Shown one piece after another: positions 8,204-16,967 of a DNA stretch of 64,000 nucleotides. Origin of the DNA: PALSA-505 sp963702235 (GTDB lineage: Bacteria > Actinomycetota > Actinomycetes > Streptosporangiales > Streptosporangiaceae); NCBI GenBank assembly GCA_963702235.1, contig CAVPBZ010000013.1, positions 186,001 to 250,000 on the forward strand, read 5' to 3'. The notes beneath the pieces are model-generated. The model had not been told where the DNA came from and made no database searches. It was given only the letters and a program-made list of their open reading frames with translations. Each line of letters begins with the position of its first letter. The stretch's first letter is position 1. Position numbers and translations under genes: made by a program.

Positions 8204-8908
8204 GTGAGCAGCACACCCCACGTCACCCTGGTGTGCTGCGGACTGGTGGGGACGACCGTCGGGGACGGCGTCGGCCAGGAGAGCATGGTCGAGCGGGCGT
8301 TCGCCGAGGCGATCGCGACGCAGGGCGTGGTCGCGGGGACGAGTGACTTCGCGCGGTGCATGGCACAGGTCAGCCGGGGCCGTGGCCGCTCCGCCGCCGA
8401 TGTCTTCGGCAGCCTGTTCCCCGACAACCAGGCCCGGGCGCAGGTCGCCAGCCTGGCGTTCGCGCGGTCTTACCGTGCCGCCGTCGAGCGCAACGGGCTG
8501 GCCGCACTGCCCGGTGCCGAGGAGACCATCGACAAGCTCACCGGATCCGGAGTCCGGGTGTGCCTGACGACCGGACTGCCCGGGGACCTGCTGAGCCTCA
8601 TCCTGGACACCCTCGGCTGGCGGGGACACGGCGACCTCGCCCTGTCCCCTGACGACGTAAACCGCGCGTTCCCCTGGCCCGACCTGGTACTCACCGCCAT
8701 GCTCCGGCTCGGTACCGGAGACGTGCGCGAGGTGGCCGTAGCCTGCGGGACGGAGCACGGCCTGCTGGCCGGCCGCAGGGCCGGGGCGCGCATCGTGGCC
8801 GGCGTCCTGACCGGCCCGCACACCCCGGCACGGATGCGCCAGGCCGGGGCTACCCACCTGATCGACAGCATCGCCCAGCTGCCGGATCTGCTCGCCTCGG
8901 CCGGCTAG
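8204..8908 (+). CDS. Phosphonatase-like HAD-family protein lacking the catalytic Asp
   Basis: The 234-residue product has the size and layout of phosphonatase-like HAD hydrolases: motif I region LVCCGLVGTTV, a helical cap (residues 25-100), GVRVCLTTGLP (motif II Thr), and a late GAGVL-like strand region (RRAGARIVAGVLTGPH). The family normally has DMAGTT at motif I with Asp as the nucleophile; here the aligned residue is Gly (GLVGTT), so ordinary phosphatase chemistry is not expected. The start is GTG at 8204 with GGAGG seven bases upstream. It ends 93 bp before tRNA-Ala. It may be a non-catalytic binding protein or a decaying gene. Confidence 0.75.
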   Translation: MSSTPHVTLVCCGLVGTTVGDGVGQESMVERAFAEAIATQGVVAGTSDFARCMAQVSRGRGRSAADVFGSLFPDNQARAQVASLAFARSYRAAVERNGLAALPGAEETIDKLTGSGVRVCLTTGLPGDLLSLILDTLGWRGHGDLALSPDDVNRAFPWPDLVLTAMLRLGTGDVREVAVACGTEHGLLAGRRAGARIVAGVLTGPHTPARMRQAGATHLIDSIAQLPDLLASAG

Positions 8909-9001
8909 GTTCACGCAGATCCGGCAGCTCGTGGCGCACCGCAGCGGCTATTCAGCCGCGCCGCCGCTGGTTGCCGGTACCCTTGGGAAGCAGCTTTCTT
9001 C

Positions 9002-9077
9002 GGGGCCATAGCTCAGCTGGCAGAGCGCCTGGTTTGCAACCAGGAGGTCAGGGGTTCGACTCCCCTTGGCTCCACCA
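9002..9077 (+). tRNA. tRNA-Ala (anticodon TGC), CCA encoded
   Basis: The acceptor GGGGCCA pairs with TGGCTCC (one G-T pair). The D arm is GCTCAGCTGGCAGAGC. The anticodon stem CCTGG/CCAGG encloses TTTGCAA (anticodon TGC). The T arm is AGGGG-TTCGACT-CCCCT, followed by A and an encoded CCA. The 3' half is the integration site of the neighbouring mobile element, which has rebuilt an intact tRNA. Confidence 0.97.
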
Positions 9078-9079
9078 GG
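9032..9079 (+). repeat. attL: 48-bp direct repeat within tRNA-Ala
   Basis: These 48 bases, from the anticodon loop to just past the CCA end, recur without mismatch at 30338-30385 in the same orientation. A tyrosine integrase gene starts the interior on this side. tRNA 3' halves are the usual attB of actinomycete integrative conjugative elements, so this is the left junction. Confidence 0.93.
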
Positions 9080-9138
9080 TAAAACGTCCTGGCAATGATC
9101 TTGCTTAGGTACTCGTACAACACCGGAGTACAGCAACG

Positions 9139-10360
9139 CTAGCCGTCGAGCTGGTCGCCCAGGCGCCGTAGCGCGTCGCGAGTTCGGGCGTCCGGAACCT
9201 CGGTGTAGATCTCCATCGTGATCGCGATCTTGCTGTGCCGCAGGATCTGCATGGCGACGCGAGGGTGCACGTCGAGCGCGGCCAGAAGCGACCCGCACGT
9301 GCGGCGGGTGTCGTGGACCTTGATGTAGCGGACGCCCGCCTTCTTGCAGCGCAGGGCGAAGTGGCGGGCGAAGTTCCGCGGTTCGTAGGGCGTGCCATAG
9401 AGTGGTGGTGAACACGAGCCCGATGTCTTGCCAGATGTCCCCAGCAGCGGCCCGATCGCGGGTTTGCTCGCTCCGCGCGGAGCTTGAGGGCGGTCAGGCA
9501 GATGTCGGGTAGCGGCAGAGTGGCTTCGGAGCCCGGCGTCTTGGTCTCGCGATGGTGGAGCTGTCCGCGCGCAGCGCTGGAGTTGCCAGGTCACGGCGAC
9601 TTCCGCGGCATCCAGGTTGATGTCATCCCAGGTGAGCCCGAGCGCCTCACCGCGGCGCAGGCCGAGCACCAGGACCAGGACGTAGGCGGCATATAGCGGA
9701 TCGCGAGTCGTTGACGGGCCGATTCGAGGAAGGCGCGGGCTTCCTCTACGGACCATCAGTTCCGCTTGCGCTTGCGTGGTGCGGGCGAGTCGCACGACGG
9801 TGGCCACGTTCCTGGTCAGCAGCTCTTCGGCCACCGCGTTGGCCAGGGCAGCCCGGAGTGTGTCTCGGGCGTCCTTGATGGTGCGCTCGGAGAGCCGCTG
9901 GCCGCAGCATTTGCCGATCGCGCAGCAGCGCTGCCGTTCTAGCGGCCGAGCAGCGTCCTTGCCCTGCACGCAACATTGGCAGGCTTGCCGCAGCCCGTTG
10001 AGCCAGGATCGAACGTCGCGGACCTGGAGCCGGTCAAGACGCTTGGCACCGAGATCCGGCGCGATGTACAACCGGCTGAACATCTCGTAGTAGTCGTAGG
10101 TCTTCGGCGCGAGGCTGGGTTCGACGATCTCCCGAAGCCAGTACGCGAGGTAGTGGGCCACGGTTGGCGTGGTGGTCTGCATCGGGCCCTCGACTCGCCC
10201 GAGTAAGCAGCTTGATCCACTTGTCATGAACCTCGTCGTGGGTCTTGCCGTAGACCCATTTGCGCTTCCGCTCGCCATCGGGCGTGGTGATCCAGGCGTA
10301 GGCGGCGTAACCGTTGCGGTAGGGGAAGATCGAGGCTTCCCCATTGCGACGCTTGCTCAT
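9139..10360 (-). pseudogene. int: Tyrosine integrase, multiply frameshifted
   Basis: Read leftward from an ATG at 10360 (which overlaps the xis stop), the sequence encodes an AP2-like start (MSKRRNGEASIFPYRNGYAA), the arm and core-binding domain, and the catalytic domain with Arg in GLRRGEALGL, HDTRR, the second His in LRHSKIAITM and Tyr in MEIYTEV. Restoring the usual family sequence needs about seven frame changes (near 10187, 9775, 9705, 9570, 9455, 9420 and 9402), and one restored stretch holds an in-frame TGA. All catalytic boxes survive in pieces. It should have integrated and excised the element at tRNA-Ala. Either the gene is dead or this stretch carries sequence errors. Confidence 0.85.
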
Positions 10361-10552
10361 GCTGCCTGTTCCTCGATGCGGCGCCGGATGTAGTCGTCCA
10401 CCCATTCGGGCAGGATGCGCCGGCTGCCCGCCGTCCTTGATCGAGCGGATCTGCCCAGACAGGACGAGGAACTTGGTCTTGGTGACGCCGTAGCCAAGCA
10501 TCTCTGCGACTTCGGCGGTCGAGTACCACTTGCGGACACTGATCTTGTCCAC
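10357..10552 (-). pseudogene. xis: Excisionase-like DNA-binding protein, one frameshift
   Basis: The 5' part encodes a MerR-like winged helix of the Xis type (VDKISVRKWYSTAEVAEMLG, then TKTKFLVLSGQIRSIKDGG). After an apparent extra G in a GGG run near 10428 the frame continues as SRRILPEWVDDYIRRRIEEQAA and stops at 10357, overlapping the int start as ATGA. With the base removed the product would be about 64 residues, the normal size for AICE excisionases. The start is GTG at 10552 with AAGGGA upstream. Confidence 0.78.
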
Positions 10553-10574
10553 GGAGGCTAATCCCTTCTGCTGG

Positions 10575-12025
10575 TCAGGCGGATGTGAGTTCCTCTCGTG
10601 CGATGCGGCGGTGCTCGCGCGCTCGTGCCGCTGCGGAGAGGGCGAGGAGTGCGTCGCCGGTGGTGCGCCAGCCACGGCCGGCCCATTCCAGATCGGTGTC
10701 GGTGATGACGGTCTGGTCAGACTGGTGGTGGGCATAGGGGTGCTGGCGGCGGTGCCACTCGCGGCGGGCGGCACGAAGGGCGCGCATGGTGGTCGAGTAG
10801 CGGCGGCTCTTGGTCGCGAAGTGGCCGCGGTAGCCGAGCATGTGAGCCCACCGCCGCAGAGACTTGTAGTCCTCATGCGTATGAGCGCCGACCCGCAGGC
10901 ACGCGGCGATCAGTCGCCCCTGGTGGGTGCGCGGGGTGGCGTAGATGCTGGCGTTGTCGGCGGTGATCCGGCCGGGTGGGACGCCGACTGGCTCGGTCGA
11001 TTTGGTGGCGTACTTGGCCAGGTAGGAGGCGACGGCGACGTCGCTGATCTGCCCGCCGCCGGTCAGCTTGACGACCCGCGGGTCGACCTGGGCTCCCCAG
11101 CTGATGTCCCATCCGTTCGGCTTGGCTGGGTGGGAGACGGTGGCGAACCAGGCGGCGGCGGTGACCTGGCGGATCAGGTCGGCGAGCAGGTCGGCGGTGA
11201 TGGCCGGGTGCGGCGGGACGGTGCGTTCGGGGTGGACCGGGTCCAGGCCGTCGATGCGGAAGATGGCGTGGAAGTGGACTGCGCCGCGGCGCTGAAATTC
11301 GGCGATCTTGGCGTAGGACAGCTTGATCCGGGCGCCGTGGGTTTTGGCGAGCTTGGCGAGCTGGCGGCGCAGGGTGATGACGGTGCGCCGCCACAGCTCG
11401 GGCGCATGCGCGTTCCACACGACGGCGGCGTTGTAGTCGTAGCAGTCCGGGCACAACGGACGGCCCAGGCAGGCGTCATCTTCCTTGTGCCGTTGTCCGC
11501 AGGACAGCCGCGCCCGTGCGGGCAGTAGCTGGACTTGCGGCGGGGGCGGCAGCGGGCGATGGTCCCGCCGGGCGTTTCTACACGGGTGTGGACAGGGCCG
11601 AACGATGGGGCGGTGAAAGTGGCGAACACGCACGGGTGAATAGAGACTGACTCCGGGACGCCCTTGCCCCCGGCCAGCCCGGCGCGGATGAGCTGGTAGG
11701 TGTCGGCCCGGTAGGTCTCGGCGCAGGGCGGGCAGACCGAGGCACGGCGGTCCCCGCAGGGCAGGTAGATCACTTTGTCCGGGGTGTCGCTCGTGTCGAA
11801 GGTGTGCAGGATTTCGCCGGTGGCGGGGTCGATGTCGCGGATGGTGCCGCGCAGCCGGATCGGCCGCACGCATCCCCCGGCGGCCAGGGTGCCGGTGAGC
11901 CATTGCTGGTAGTCGTCGCGGGCGGCGCGGTCGAGCAGCTCGTCGTGGAGGGTCCGGGTGCTGGCCCCGGTCCCCGTGCCGGGGTCGGTCAGGACGGGGA
12001 TCAGGGTCAGCGCCGGGGCACTCAT
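10575..12025 (-). pseudogene. repSA: RepSA-type replication initiator, one frameshift
   Basis: From the ATG at 12025 the first 170 codons read MSAPALTLIPVLTDPG and onward through CGDRRASVCPPCAETYRADTYQ. A one-base loss near 11510 moves the frame, which then continues as SCGQRHKEDDACLGRPLCPDCYDYNAAVVW through to EELTSA at 10575. The cysteine pairs and the AVHFHAIFR block (His-rich motif of rolling-circle initiators) are those of RepSA proteins, which start plasmid-like replication of excised AICEs. Restored length is about 483 residues, normal for the family. The start overlaps the stop of the zinc-ribbon gene upstream as ATGA. Confidence 0.82.
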
Positions 12026-12212
12026 GCCGCCGGGCTCCCTTGTCGCTGTCGGCGGCGGGCTGGCCGGGGGTGTGGGTGAGGACGCGCCAGGTGATCTGGC
12101 AGGTGCCGCAGTGGTAGCCGTATTCCTCCCGGCCGCCGAGGATGATCGCGTAGGGGATGACCTGGTAGCTGCCGCAGGCGGGGCAGCAGTCGCCGGTGTA
12201 GCGGCCGGTCAT
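12022..12212 (-). pseudogene. Small zinc-ribbon protein upstream of repSA, probable frameshift
   Basis: The start MTGRYTGDCCPACGSYQVIP with a second CGTC pair (four cysteines, two CxxC) is a zinc ribbon of the kind found before repSA in AICEs. As read, the frame has no stop and runs on antisense-like into repSA. One lost C near 12060 would restore an ending at TGA 12022, overlapping the repSA ATG, for a product of about 63 residues. The start overlaps the traSA stop as ATGA, so traSA, this gene and repSA form one translationally coupled unit. Confidence 0.6.
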
Positions 12213-13075
12213 GCCGCATCACCCTCGCGGCGCAGCGCGACGACGTTCTCGCTGGCGGCCTGGACCTTGTTCGCGTGATGGACAGCGCGGGCCTGCGCTG
12301 CCCAGGCGGCCAGCTCGATGATCTGCTCGTCGGTCAGGTAGGCGGCCTTGATCCGGCGCGGGATGCCGTCTTCGGCCCGCAGCCAGGACACGCCGCGGGC
12401 TTGCGGGTCGATCTCGGTGGCTGAGTAGCCCATGTTGGCCCAGCCGTGGCCGAGGATGGTGTCGCTGCTGGCTTCGGTGGAGCAGCGGAACGCCCACCGG
12501 TAGCCGAACAGGTCCCGCAGGCTGGTGGGGATGATGTCGGCGCTGGGCCGCTGGGTGGCCTCGACCGGGATGATGCCCGGTGCGCGGCCGCGGGCGGTGA
12601 TGTCGCGGTTGCAGGCGTTGAATTCCTTCTGCTGGGCTGGGGTGCCGACGGTGGCGGAGTAGTAGGCGACCTCGTCGATCGGCATGAGGTAGACCGGCCA
12701 GCCCAGCTCCGGGGTGATCTTCCGTAGCTTGTGGTCGAGCAGCCACTCGGTGCGCTCGTCGATCTGGCTTTGCAGCCAGCGCAGCGTGTCGATCGCGTCG
12801 TCGATGGAGGGGCCGATGAACCGGTCGGCGCACTCTCGCCACAGGCCGAGCTCGACCCGCTTGCCGTCGACCAGGATCAGGCGGCAGTCGGCCGACAGGG
12901 CGCCGTGGGCGACGATGAGCTGGAGCGCGACGGATTTGCCGCCGCCGGGTTCGCCGCCGATCAGCATGTTCCGCTCGGCCAGGGTGACCTCGACCCGGCG
13001 GCCCAGCTCGTCGGTGCCCAGGTGCACCGGGTCCCAGATGGACAGCGGCGCCACCGGGATGCTGTCAGCCGTCAT
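12209..13075 (-). CDS. FtsK/SpoIIIE-type translocase (TraSA-like)
   Basis: The intact 288-residue ATPase has Walker A GEPGGGKS (residues 41-48), Walker B LMPIDEV (Asp/Glu at 134-135), and the RGRAPGIIPVEATQRPSADIIP segment that follows in FtsK-like motors. AICE and Streptomyces plasmid Tra proteins of this family move double-stranded DNA between hyphae. No transmembrane helix precedes the motor, as in TraSA of pSAM2. It overlaps the 82-residue gene upstream and the zinc-ribbon gene downstream by four bases each, so it belongs to one operon. This is one of the few core genes without a frame change. Confidence 0.88.
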   Translation of the reverse strand: MTADSIPVAPLSIWDPVHLGTDELGRRVEVTLAERNMLIGGEPGGGKSVALQLIVAHGALSADCRLILVDGKRVELGLWRECADRFIGPSIDDAIDTLRWLQSQIDERTEWLLDHKLRKITPELGWPVYLMPIDEVAYYSATVGTPAQQKEFNACNRDITARGRAPGIIPVEATQRPSADIIPTSLRDLFGYRWAFRCSTEASSDTILGHGWANMGYSATEIDPQARGVSWLRAEDGIPRRIKAAYLTDEQIIELAAWAAQARAVHHANKVQAASENVVALRREGDAA

Positions 13076-13320
13076 CGCCGGTCACCTCCCTGACGGGCTT
13101 GCGCAGCCGGCGGGGCGGGGATGAGGGTGATGAGGGCCTGGCCGCAGTCGGCGCAGACCGGGCCGCCGCATTGCGGGCAGGGCTGCTGAGCCACCGGGGC
13201 CAGCCGGGCCAGCATCTCCAGGTCGGCGATGCACTGGCGGCACAGCCCGTGCTCGGGCGGGGTGGAGATGAACGCGCCGCCGCAGCGGGCGCAGGACCAG
13301 GACGTACTGATCAGGTTCAT
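13072..13320 (-). CDS. Small double zinc-ribbon protein
   Basis: The 82-residue product carries three Cys pairs: CARC near the N-terminus followed by CRQC, then CPQC and CADC. It likely binds two zinc ions. AAGGAG lies upstream of the ATG. It overlaps the TraSA start by four bases. Its role in the element is unknown; proteins of this look are common beside traSA in AICEs. Confidence 0.72.
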   Translation of the reverse strand: MNLISTSWSCARCGGAFISTPPEHGLCRQCIADLEMLARLAPVAQQPCPQCGGPVCADCGQALITLIPAPPAAQARQGGDRR

Positions 13321-13395
13321 GAGCTTGGTTCTCCTTCCTTGAGTGGTGGGGGGCGGGGTGCCCCGGCTTCCTCTTCCGGGGCACCCCGCGGGTGG

Positions 13396-14384
13396 TCATG
13401 CCGCTGTGACGATCTCCCGGATCAGGGAGAGGGCCCGGTGCTTGAGCGGCTCGGGCCGGATCAGGGTCCGGTTCAGCCGGGTCTCCCAGGACCGGGCGGT
13501 GCGGACGTGGTCGAGGTACTCCCCGGCGGCCTGCACCAGGCCATAGCCGGTGTCCGCGACCTGCTTGGTGGTTGTTCGACTCGAAGATCAGCCGGAGCCG
13601 TGCGCGGGCTTCCTCGACGTTGCGGGCCACCCGGTCGGTCACCAGACCAGTGCGGTGGCATCGGGATGAACTCGGTGACGAACAGCTCCCGCTGCTTCGG
13701 CGTGATGGGGATGCCGAGCAGTTCGTTGGCGAGTTCGGTGTAGCGGCGGATCTCGGCCCGGGCGCCGGTGACCGCGCGGCGGGCTTCCTCGATCCGGTTC
13801 CGCCAGGACGAGCGGTGGATGAACGAGAAGGTGGCGCCGGTCCGCTCGCCTTCCAGTTCGGCGGCGCGGAACGTGTTGGCGCACACAATCCGGACCGCTG
13901 TCGCCCGCAGGGCGCAGGCGGCGGTGCCGTCGTGCCGGTTGGTGATCGCCAGGTACGGCAGCGTCACGCTGTCATCTCCGGCCAGGCTGACCGGCTCGTC
14001 GAGCAGCGCGAGGCACCAGACCGACCGGCCGCCGTCGAGGACTCCGGCGGTTTCCCATTTCACGTTGGGCTGGGCGAGGACGGCTTCGACGATCTCGCCC
14101 ATCTCGCCGTGATCGATCACGGTGTAGGTGTCCCGGTTGACCGACAGCACGGCCCCGGTGTCGGACCGGGCCACCGCCTTCCACCCGTCGACGGGCTCGT
14201 AGTGCTCGGTGCCGTCCGGGTTGATCCCGGCCACCGCGTACACGTCGGTGCTGACCGGGTCCCAGTCCAGCCCCGCGAGACGGCGGGCTTCGTCCCAGTC
14301 GCCGGGGTAGTCGGACAGGATGGTGCCTTCGCGGTGCCAGGGCATCTGGCGGACCGAGAACATGGATTCGACGTTGGCAGGCAT
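13396..14384 (-). pseudogene. DUF932 plasmid/phage-type protein, two frame changes
   Basis: From the ATG at 14384 (AAAGGGAG seven bases upstream) the product reads MPANVESMFSVRQMPWHREG and continues through TAVRIVCANTFRAAE, features of DUF932 proteins of phages and conjugative elements. Around 13650 the frame changes (TEFIPMPP then LVTDRVARNVEEARARLRL), and again near 13575 (then TTKQVADTGYGLVQAAGEYL), ending in EIVTAA with TGA at 13396. Restored length is about 329 residues, normal for the family. The biochemical function of DUF932 is unknown. Confidence 0.75.
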
Positions 14385-14484
14385 GCCAACACTCCCTTTC
14401 TGCAAGCGAATGGACTTGATGCGTGGATTGAGCTGCCAGGCGTGTCCGGCCGCCGGGTCGTGTCGGCGTCCGCCGGGGGCCTGT

Positions 14485-14895
14485 TCAGGCAGCGGTGATG
14501 TGCAGCCCGGAAGCGGCCTGGCGCTCCTGGTGGGCGAGCAGGGCCGTGACGGCCTGCTGGATATGCCGCTGGCCATCTGCTCCGATGACCTGTGCGGCTT
14601 GATCGATGTCGGCCTGGCGATAGGCCGAGCGCACGCCGGATATTGACATGCCCGCGGCTTCGGCCAGGTCGGCCAGCCGGTAGGGGCGGGGTGTGACGTG
14701 CTCGCGGGCATAGGCCAGCAGCAGCCGCATGTCCCGGTCAGCTTGCTCTTTCCGCTGGCGGACGCTGCGAGGGCTGCCAGCAGCGGATGCCGCGTTGATG
14801 TGGCACCAGCAGGGGCAGTCGTCGCCGAACACGCCCGGGTCGGCCATCGGGTTACGGGCGCACCCATGGCGCAGGTGCACATCCGTGCTGGTCAT
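14485..14895 (-). CDS. AICE hypothetical protein with HTH-like C-terminus
   Basis: The 136-residue product has an N-terminal CARNPMADPGVFGDDCPCWCH Cys/His cluster, then a helical part with a probable helix-turn-helix (YRLADLAEAAGMSISGVRSAYR). The ATG at 14895 overlaps the stop of the upstream gene (ATGA). It is probably a DNA-binding accessory gene of the transfer module. No named family is recognised. Confidence 0.6.
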   Translation of the reverse strand: MTSTDVHLRHGCARNPMADPGVFGDDCPCWCHINAASAAGSPRSVRQRKEQADRDMRLLLAYAREHVTPRPYRLADLAEAAGMSISGVRSAYRQADIDQAAQVIGADGQRHIQQAVTALLAHQERQAASGLHITAA

Positions 14896-15485
14896 GAGCG
14901 GCCCTGCCTGGGCCCGGTCAGGCCCGAGGCGATGACATGGTGCGGGGCTAGGGTGTCGCGGCGCACGATGTCGAGGATCACGATCTGGGTCCACCGCCGG
15001 TGGCCTTCGATACGGGCCGAGCGGGCATAGCACCCAGCGGCGATCTCGGCCGCGTTCGACTCGAAATCTTCGGCGCAGATACCGGCCCGGCACCAGATCA
15101 CCGCACGCTCCCCGACCTGAGTCGGGAAGATGCGCAGCACCAGGGGCAGCCGCCCGGATCGTGTGTGCATCCGGGTCTCGAAGCAGACCCGCTGGATCCG
15201 GTGTCGCGTCAGGACGCACCAGGCGCGGCCGATGATCTCCCGCCGGGTGTGCGGCAGGACCAGGAGCATGACAACCGATGCGGTGATGATGACCACCGCC
15301 CAGGCTGCCGTGACCGCCCGGTCAAGTTCCCAGATCCCGGTGCTTGCGGTGAGGAGGGCTGCCACTTCGGTGCGGAACCGCCAGATCGCTCCGGCGGCGC
15401 TGCGGTGCACCGTGACGAACGCCCTGTCCAGCATGTAGGGGGTGTCCCTGCGGTTGCGGGCTGAAGATCGGGCCATCGTGATCAC
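14892..15485 (-). CDS. AICE membrane protein (Spd-like position)
   Basis: This product of about 197 residues has hydrophobic stretches around AAGAIWRFRTEVAALL and AVTAAWAVVIITASVVMLLVL, then a soluble basic domain. The GTG at 15485 overlaps the stop of the preceding gene (GTGA); an ATG at 15476 is an alternative. Position between traSA-side genes and another membrane protein fits the spread (spd) genes of actinomycete conjugative elements. Sequence alone does not prove the family. Confidence 0.62.
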   Translation of the reverse strand: MITMARSSARNRRDTPYMLDRAFVTVHRSAAGAIWRFRTEVAALLTASTGIWELDRAVTAAWAVVIITASVVMLLVLPHTRREIIGRAWCVLTRHRIQRVCFETRMHTRSGRLPLVLRIFPTQVGERAVIWCRAGICAEDFESNAAEIAAGCYARSARIEGHRRWTQIVILDIVRRDTLAPHHVIASGLTGPRQGRS

Positions 15486-15925
15486 CCCGCCAGCCGGGCA
15501 GGCTGGCATTCCGGGCATGCCCGCGGCTCGAAGCCGCCAGCGCCATTGCCCCGGAGCACTTCACCGGCGCCGCCGCACGCCAGGCACACCCGCTCGGTGC
15601 GAGTCGGCCTGAACTGGCTGAGAACGGAACGGGCCTGGCCCTGCTGTGCCTTATGGCGGCGCAGCCACCAGCACACCAGCCAGGACATGACCCAGGCCGT
15701 GATGGCCACCGCAGCGGCGACTCCGGCCCCCAGCGTGATCAGTAGCAGTACGTTGATCACCTCGTGCGCGATTTGGGCCAGGACGTGGCTGATCTTGTGC
15801 ACGGCGATGCCTGCGCCGATGATGAGCGCGACCGCGGCGATGCCAGGGGCCTGGCTGCGCGGCTTGCAGCACGATGGCCTACACATGACCGGCTGCTTTC
15901 TGGCTGATAGCGTGAAACACGCCAC
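15482..15925 (-). CDS. AICE membrane protein with C-terminal zinc motif (Spd-like)
   Basis: The 147-residue product has two likely transmembrane segments (IAAVALIIGAGIAVHKI and VLLLITLGAGVAAAVAITAWVMSWLVCW). A basic stretch and a DnaJ-like CXXCXGXG pair follow (CLACGGAGEVLR, ACPECQ). The start is taken as GTG at 15925 close behind AGAGG; an ATG at 15886 would remove 13 residues. It is translationally coupled to the next membrane gene. A role in intermycelial spread is inferred from location. Confidence 0.6.
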   Translation of the reverse strand: MACFTLSARKQPVMCRPSCCKPRSQAPGIAAVALIIGAGIAVHKISHVLAQIAHEVINVLLLITLGAGVAAAVAITAWVMSWLVCWWLRRHKAQQGQARSVLSQFRPTRTERVCLACGGAGEVLRGNGAGGFEPRACPECQPARLAG

Positions 15926-16018
15926 TCACCTCTTTCTCAATGGACTGGGGACGGGTGTTGGTGTGGCTGGCCGGGCCGGGGAATGACAGTTCTCCAGGCC
16001 CGGCATCTGTTGCGGGAG

Positions 16019-16366
16019 CTACCACGGGGGTTCCTCGTCGTCGGGGGGCGGGGCTTGCTCCTCGAAGGTGCTGCCGAGCATGAGCAGGTAGTGCTCGGCC
16101 CGTTCCATGCAGGTCAGCACCTCGGCCAGCGTCTGCTGCAACTCCGGGTTGCTGACGCTGGTCTTGCCGTCGTAGACCGCGCTGTGCAGGTCGTGGCCCA
16201 CGTGATGGGCCTCGCTGAGCGCGTCCATGCCCAGGCTGATCAGTGCCTTGGCTTCCCGGTCGCGCACCACGGTCATGCCGTGCTCGCGCGGCTTCTGCTT
16301 GCCAGCGGTGCTCGTGTCGGCACCGTTGCTGCTGGCGGATGTGATCGGGGTAATGCTGCTAGTCAT
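16019..16366 (-). CDS. AICE hypothetical protein
   Basis: The 115-residue acidic protein has a Ser/Thr-rich start, a helical middle (AKALISLGMDALSEAHHVGHDLHSAVYDG and LQQTLAEVLTCMERAEHYLLML) and a PPPDDEEPPW tail. No family is recognised. Codon use and position within the leftward operon support it as a real gene. Confidence 0.5.
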   Translation of the reverse strand: MTSSITPITSASSNGADTSTAGKQKPREHGMTVVRDREAKALISLGMDALSEAHHVGHDLHSAVYDGKTSVSNPELQQTLAEVLTCMERAEHYLLMLGSTFEEQAPPPDDEEPPW

Positions 16367-16465
16367 GGCAGCCGGTGATCCTTCCGTGCGTTATGCGATG
16401 GACTTTCGGATTGGCTGGCCGGTCACCAGTGGCGGCAAGCCGCGCCGGGCCGGTCAGGCCGGGTG

Positions 16466-16786
16466 TCAGGCGGCGCGGGTCTGCTGAGCAGGCTGGATCG
16501 AGGCAGCGCGGTACGCGACCCCGTTGCGACCGTTGTTGTTCCAGGGGATCGCCTCCAGATCTTCGAACCGGACAGGCTGACCCTGGTTCACCTTGGGCTG
16601 ATCACCAGTCACCGTGACCCGGATCACCTCCCCCCGCTCGGGATCCATGGCGAGCACCTCCACAACCCACTCGGGTTGCTTGGTCTGCTTGTCCACCTTC
16701 TGCTGGGTGCCGCCGTACTCGGTCTTCGGCTCTGCGGCCCTCGTCACCGTGAAGGCCGTCTTCGAGGTGTCCAGATAGTGACGCAT
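16466..16786 (-). CDS. Conserved AICE hypothetical protein, beta-rich
   Basis: The 106-residue product begins MRHYLDTSKTAFTVTRAAEP, followed by alternating polar/hydrophobic strands (WVVEVLAMDPERGEVIRVTVTG, GQPVRFEDLEAIPW). Proteins of this form are common first genes of actinomycete plasmid and AICE transfer operons; no function is known. AAGGAG lies nine bases before the ATG. It is the first leftward gene after the divergent regulator, so the operon promoter should lie in 16787-16967. Confidence 0.6.
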   Translation of the reverse strand: MRHYLDTSKTAFTVTRAAEPKTEYGGTQQKVDKQTKQPEWVVEVLAMDPERGEVIRVTVTGDQPKVNQGQPVRFEDLEAIPWNNNGRNGVAYRAASIQPAQQTRAA

Positions 16787-16967
16787 CGATCACCACTCCT
16801 TGGTGTTGGCGGCCCCCTGTTGGGGCCAGTCGCCGGTGTGACCGGAATTGGCCACGACTCCAATCTCGCGGTGACACGCGGGACACCGATAGTCCTTGGA
16901 GGACCAGCTAGGACGAGATAGGTTGGATATTGTGCGTCCCTAAACGTCCCTCTTGGAGGTGCTCTCC
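16787..16967. promoter_or_regulatory. Divergent promoter region of the element
   Basis: This 181-bp gap separates the leftward transfer operon from the rightward regulator gene. It contains a GGCCCC/GGGGCC stem (16811-16816 with 16822-16827), an imperfect GGTGACAC/GGGACACC inverted pair, and a CGTCCCT direct repeat shortly before the regulator start. Control of both directions by the HTH protein is inferred. Confidence 0.45.

Noticed and set aside
9139..10360. Programmed frameshifting in the integrase
   Set aside because: About seven separate changes in both directions and an in-frame stop in a restored stretch do not fit a programmed site.
13082..13888. 268-codon frame over the zinc-ribbon and DUF932 genes
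   Set aside because: It is a mix of frames; only its TDRVARNVEEARARLRL part is real, as the middle piece of the frameshifted DUF932 gene.
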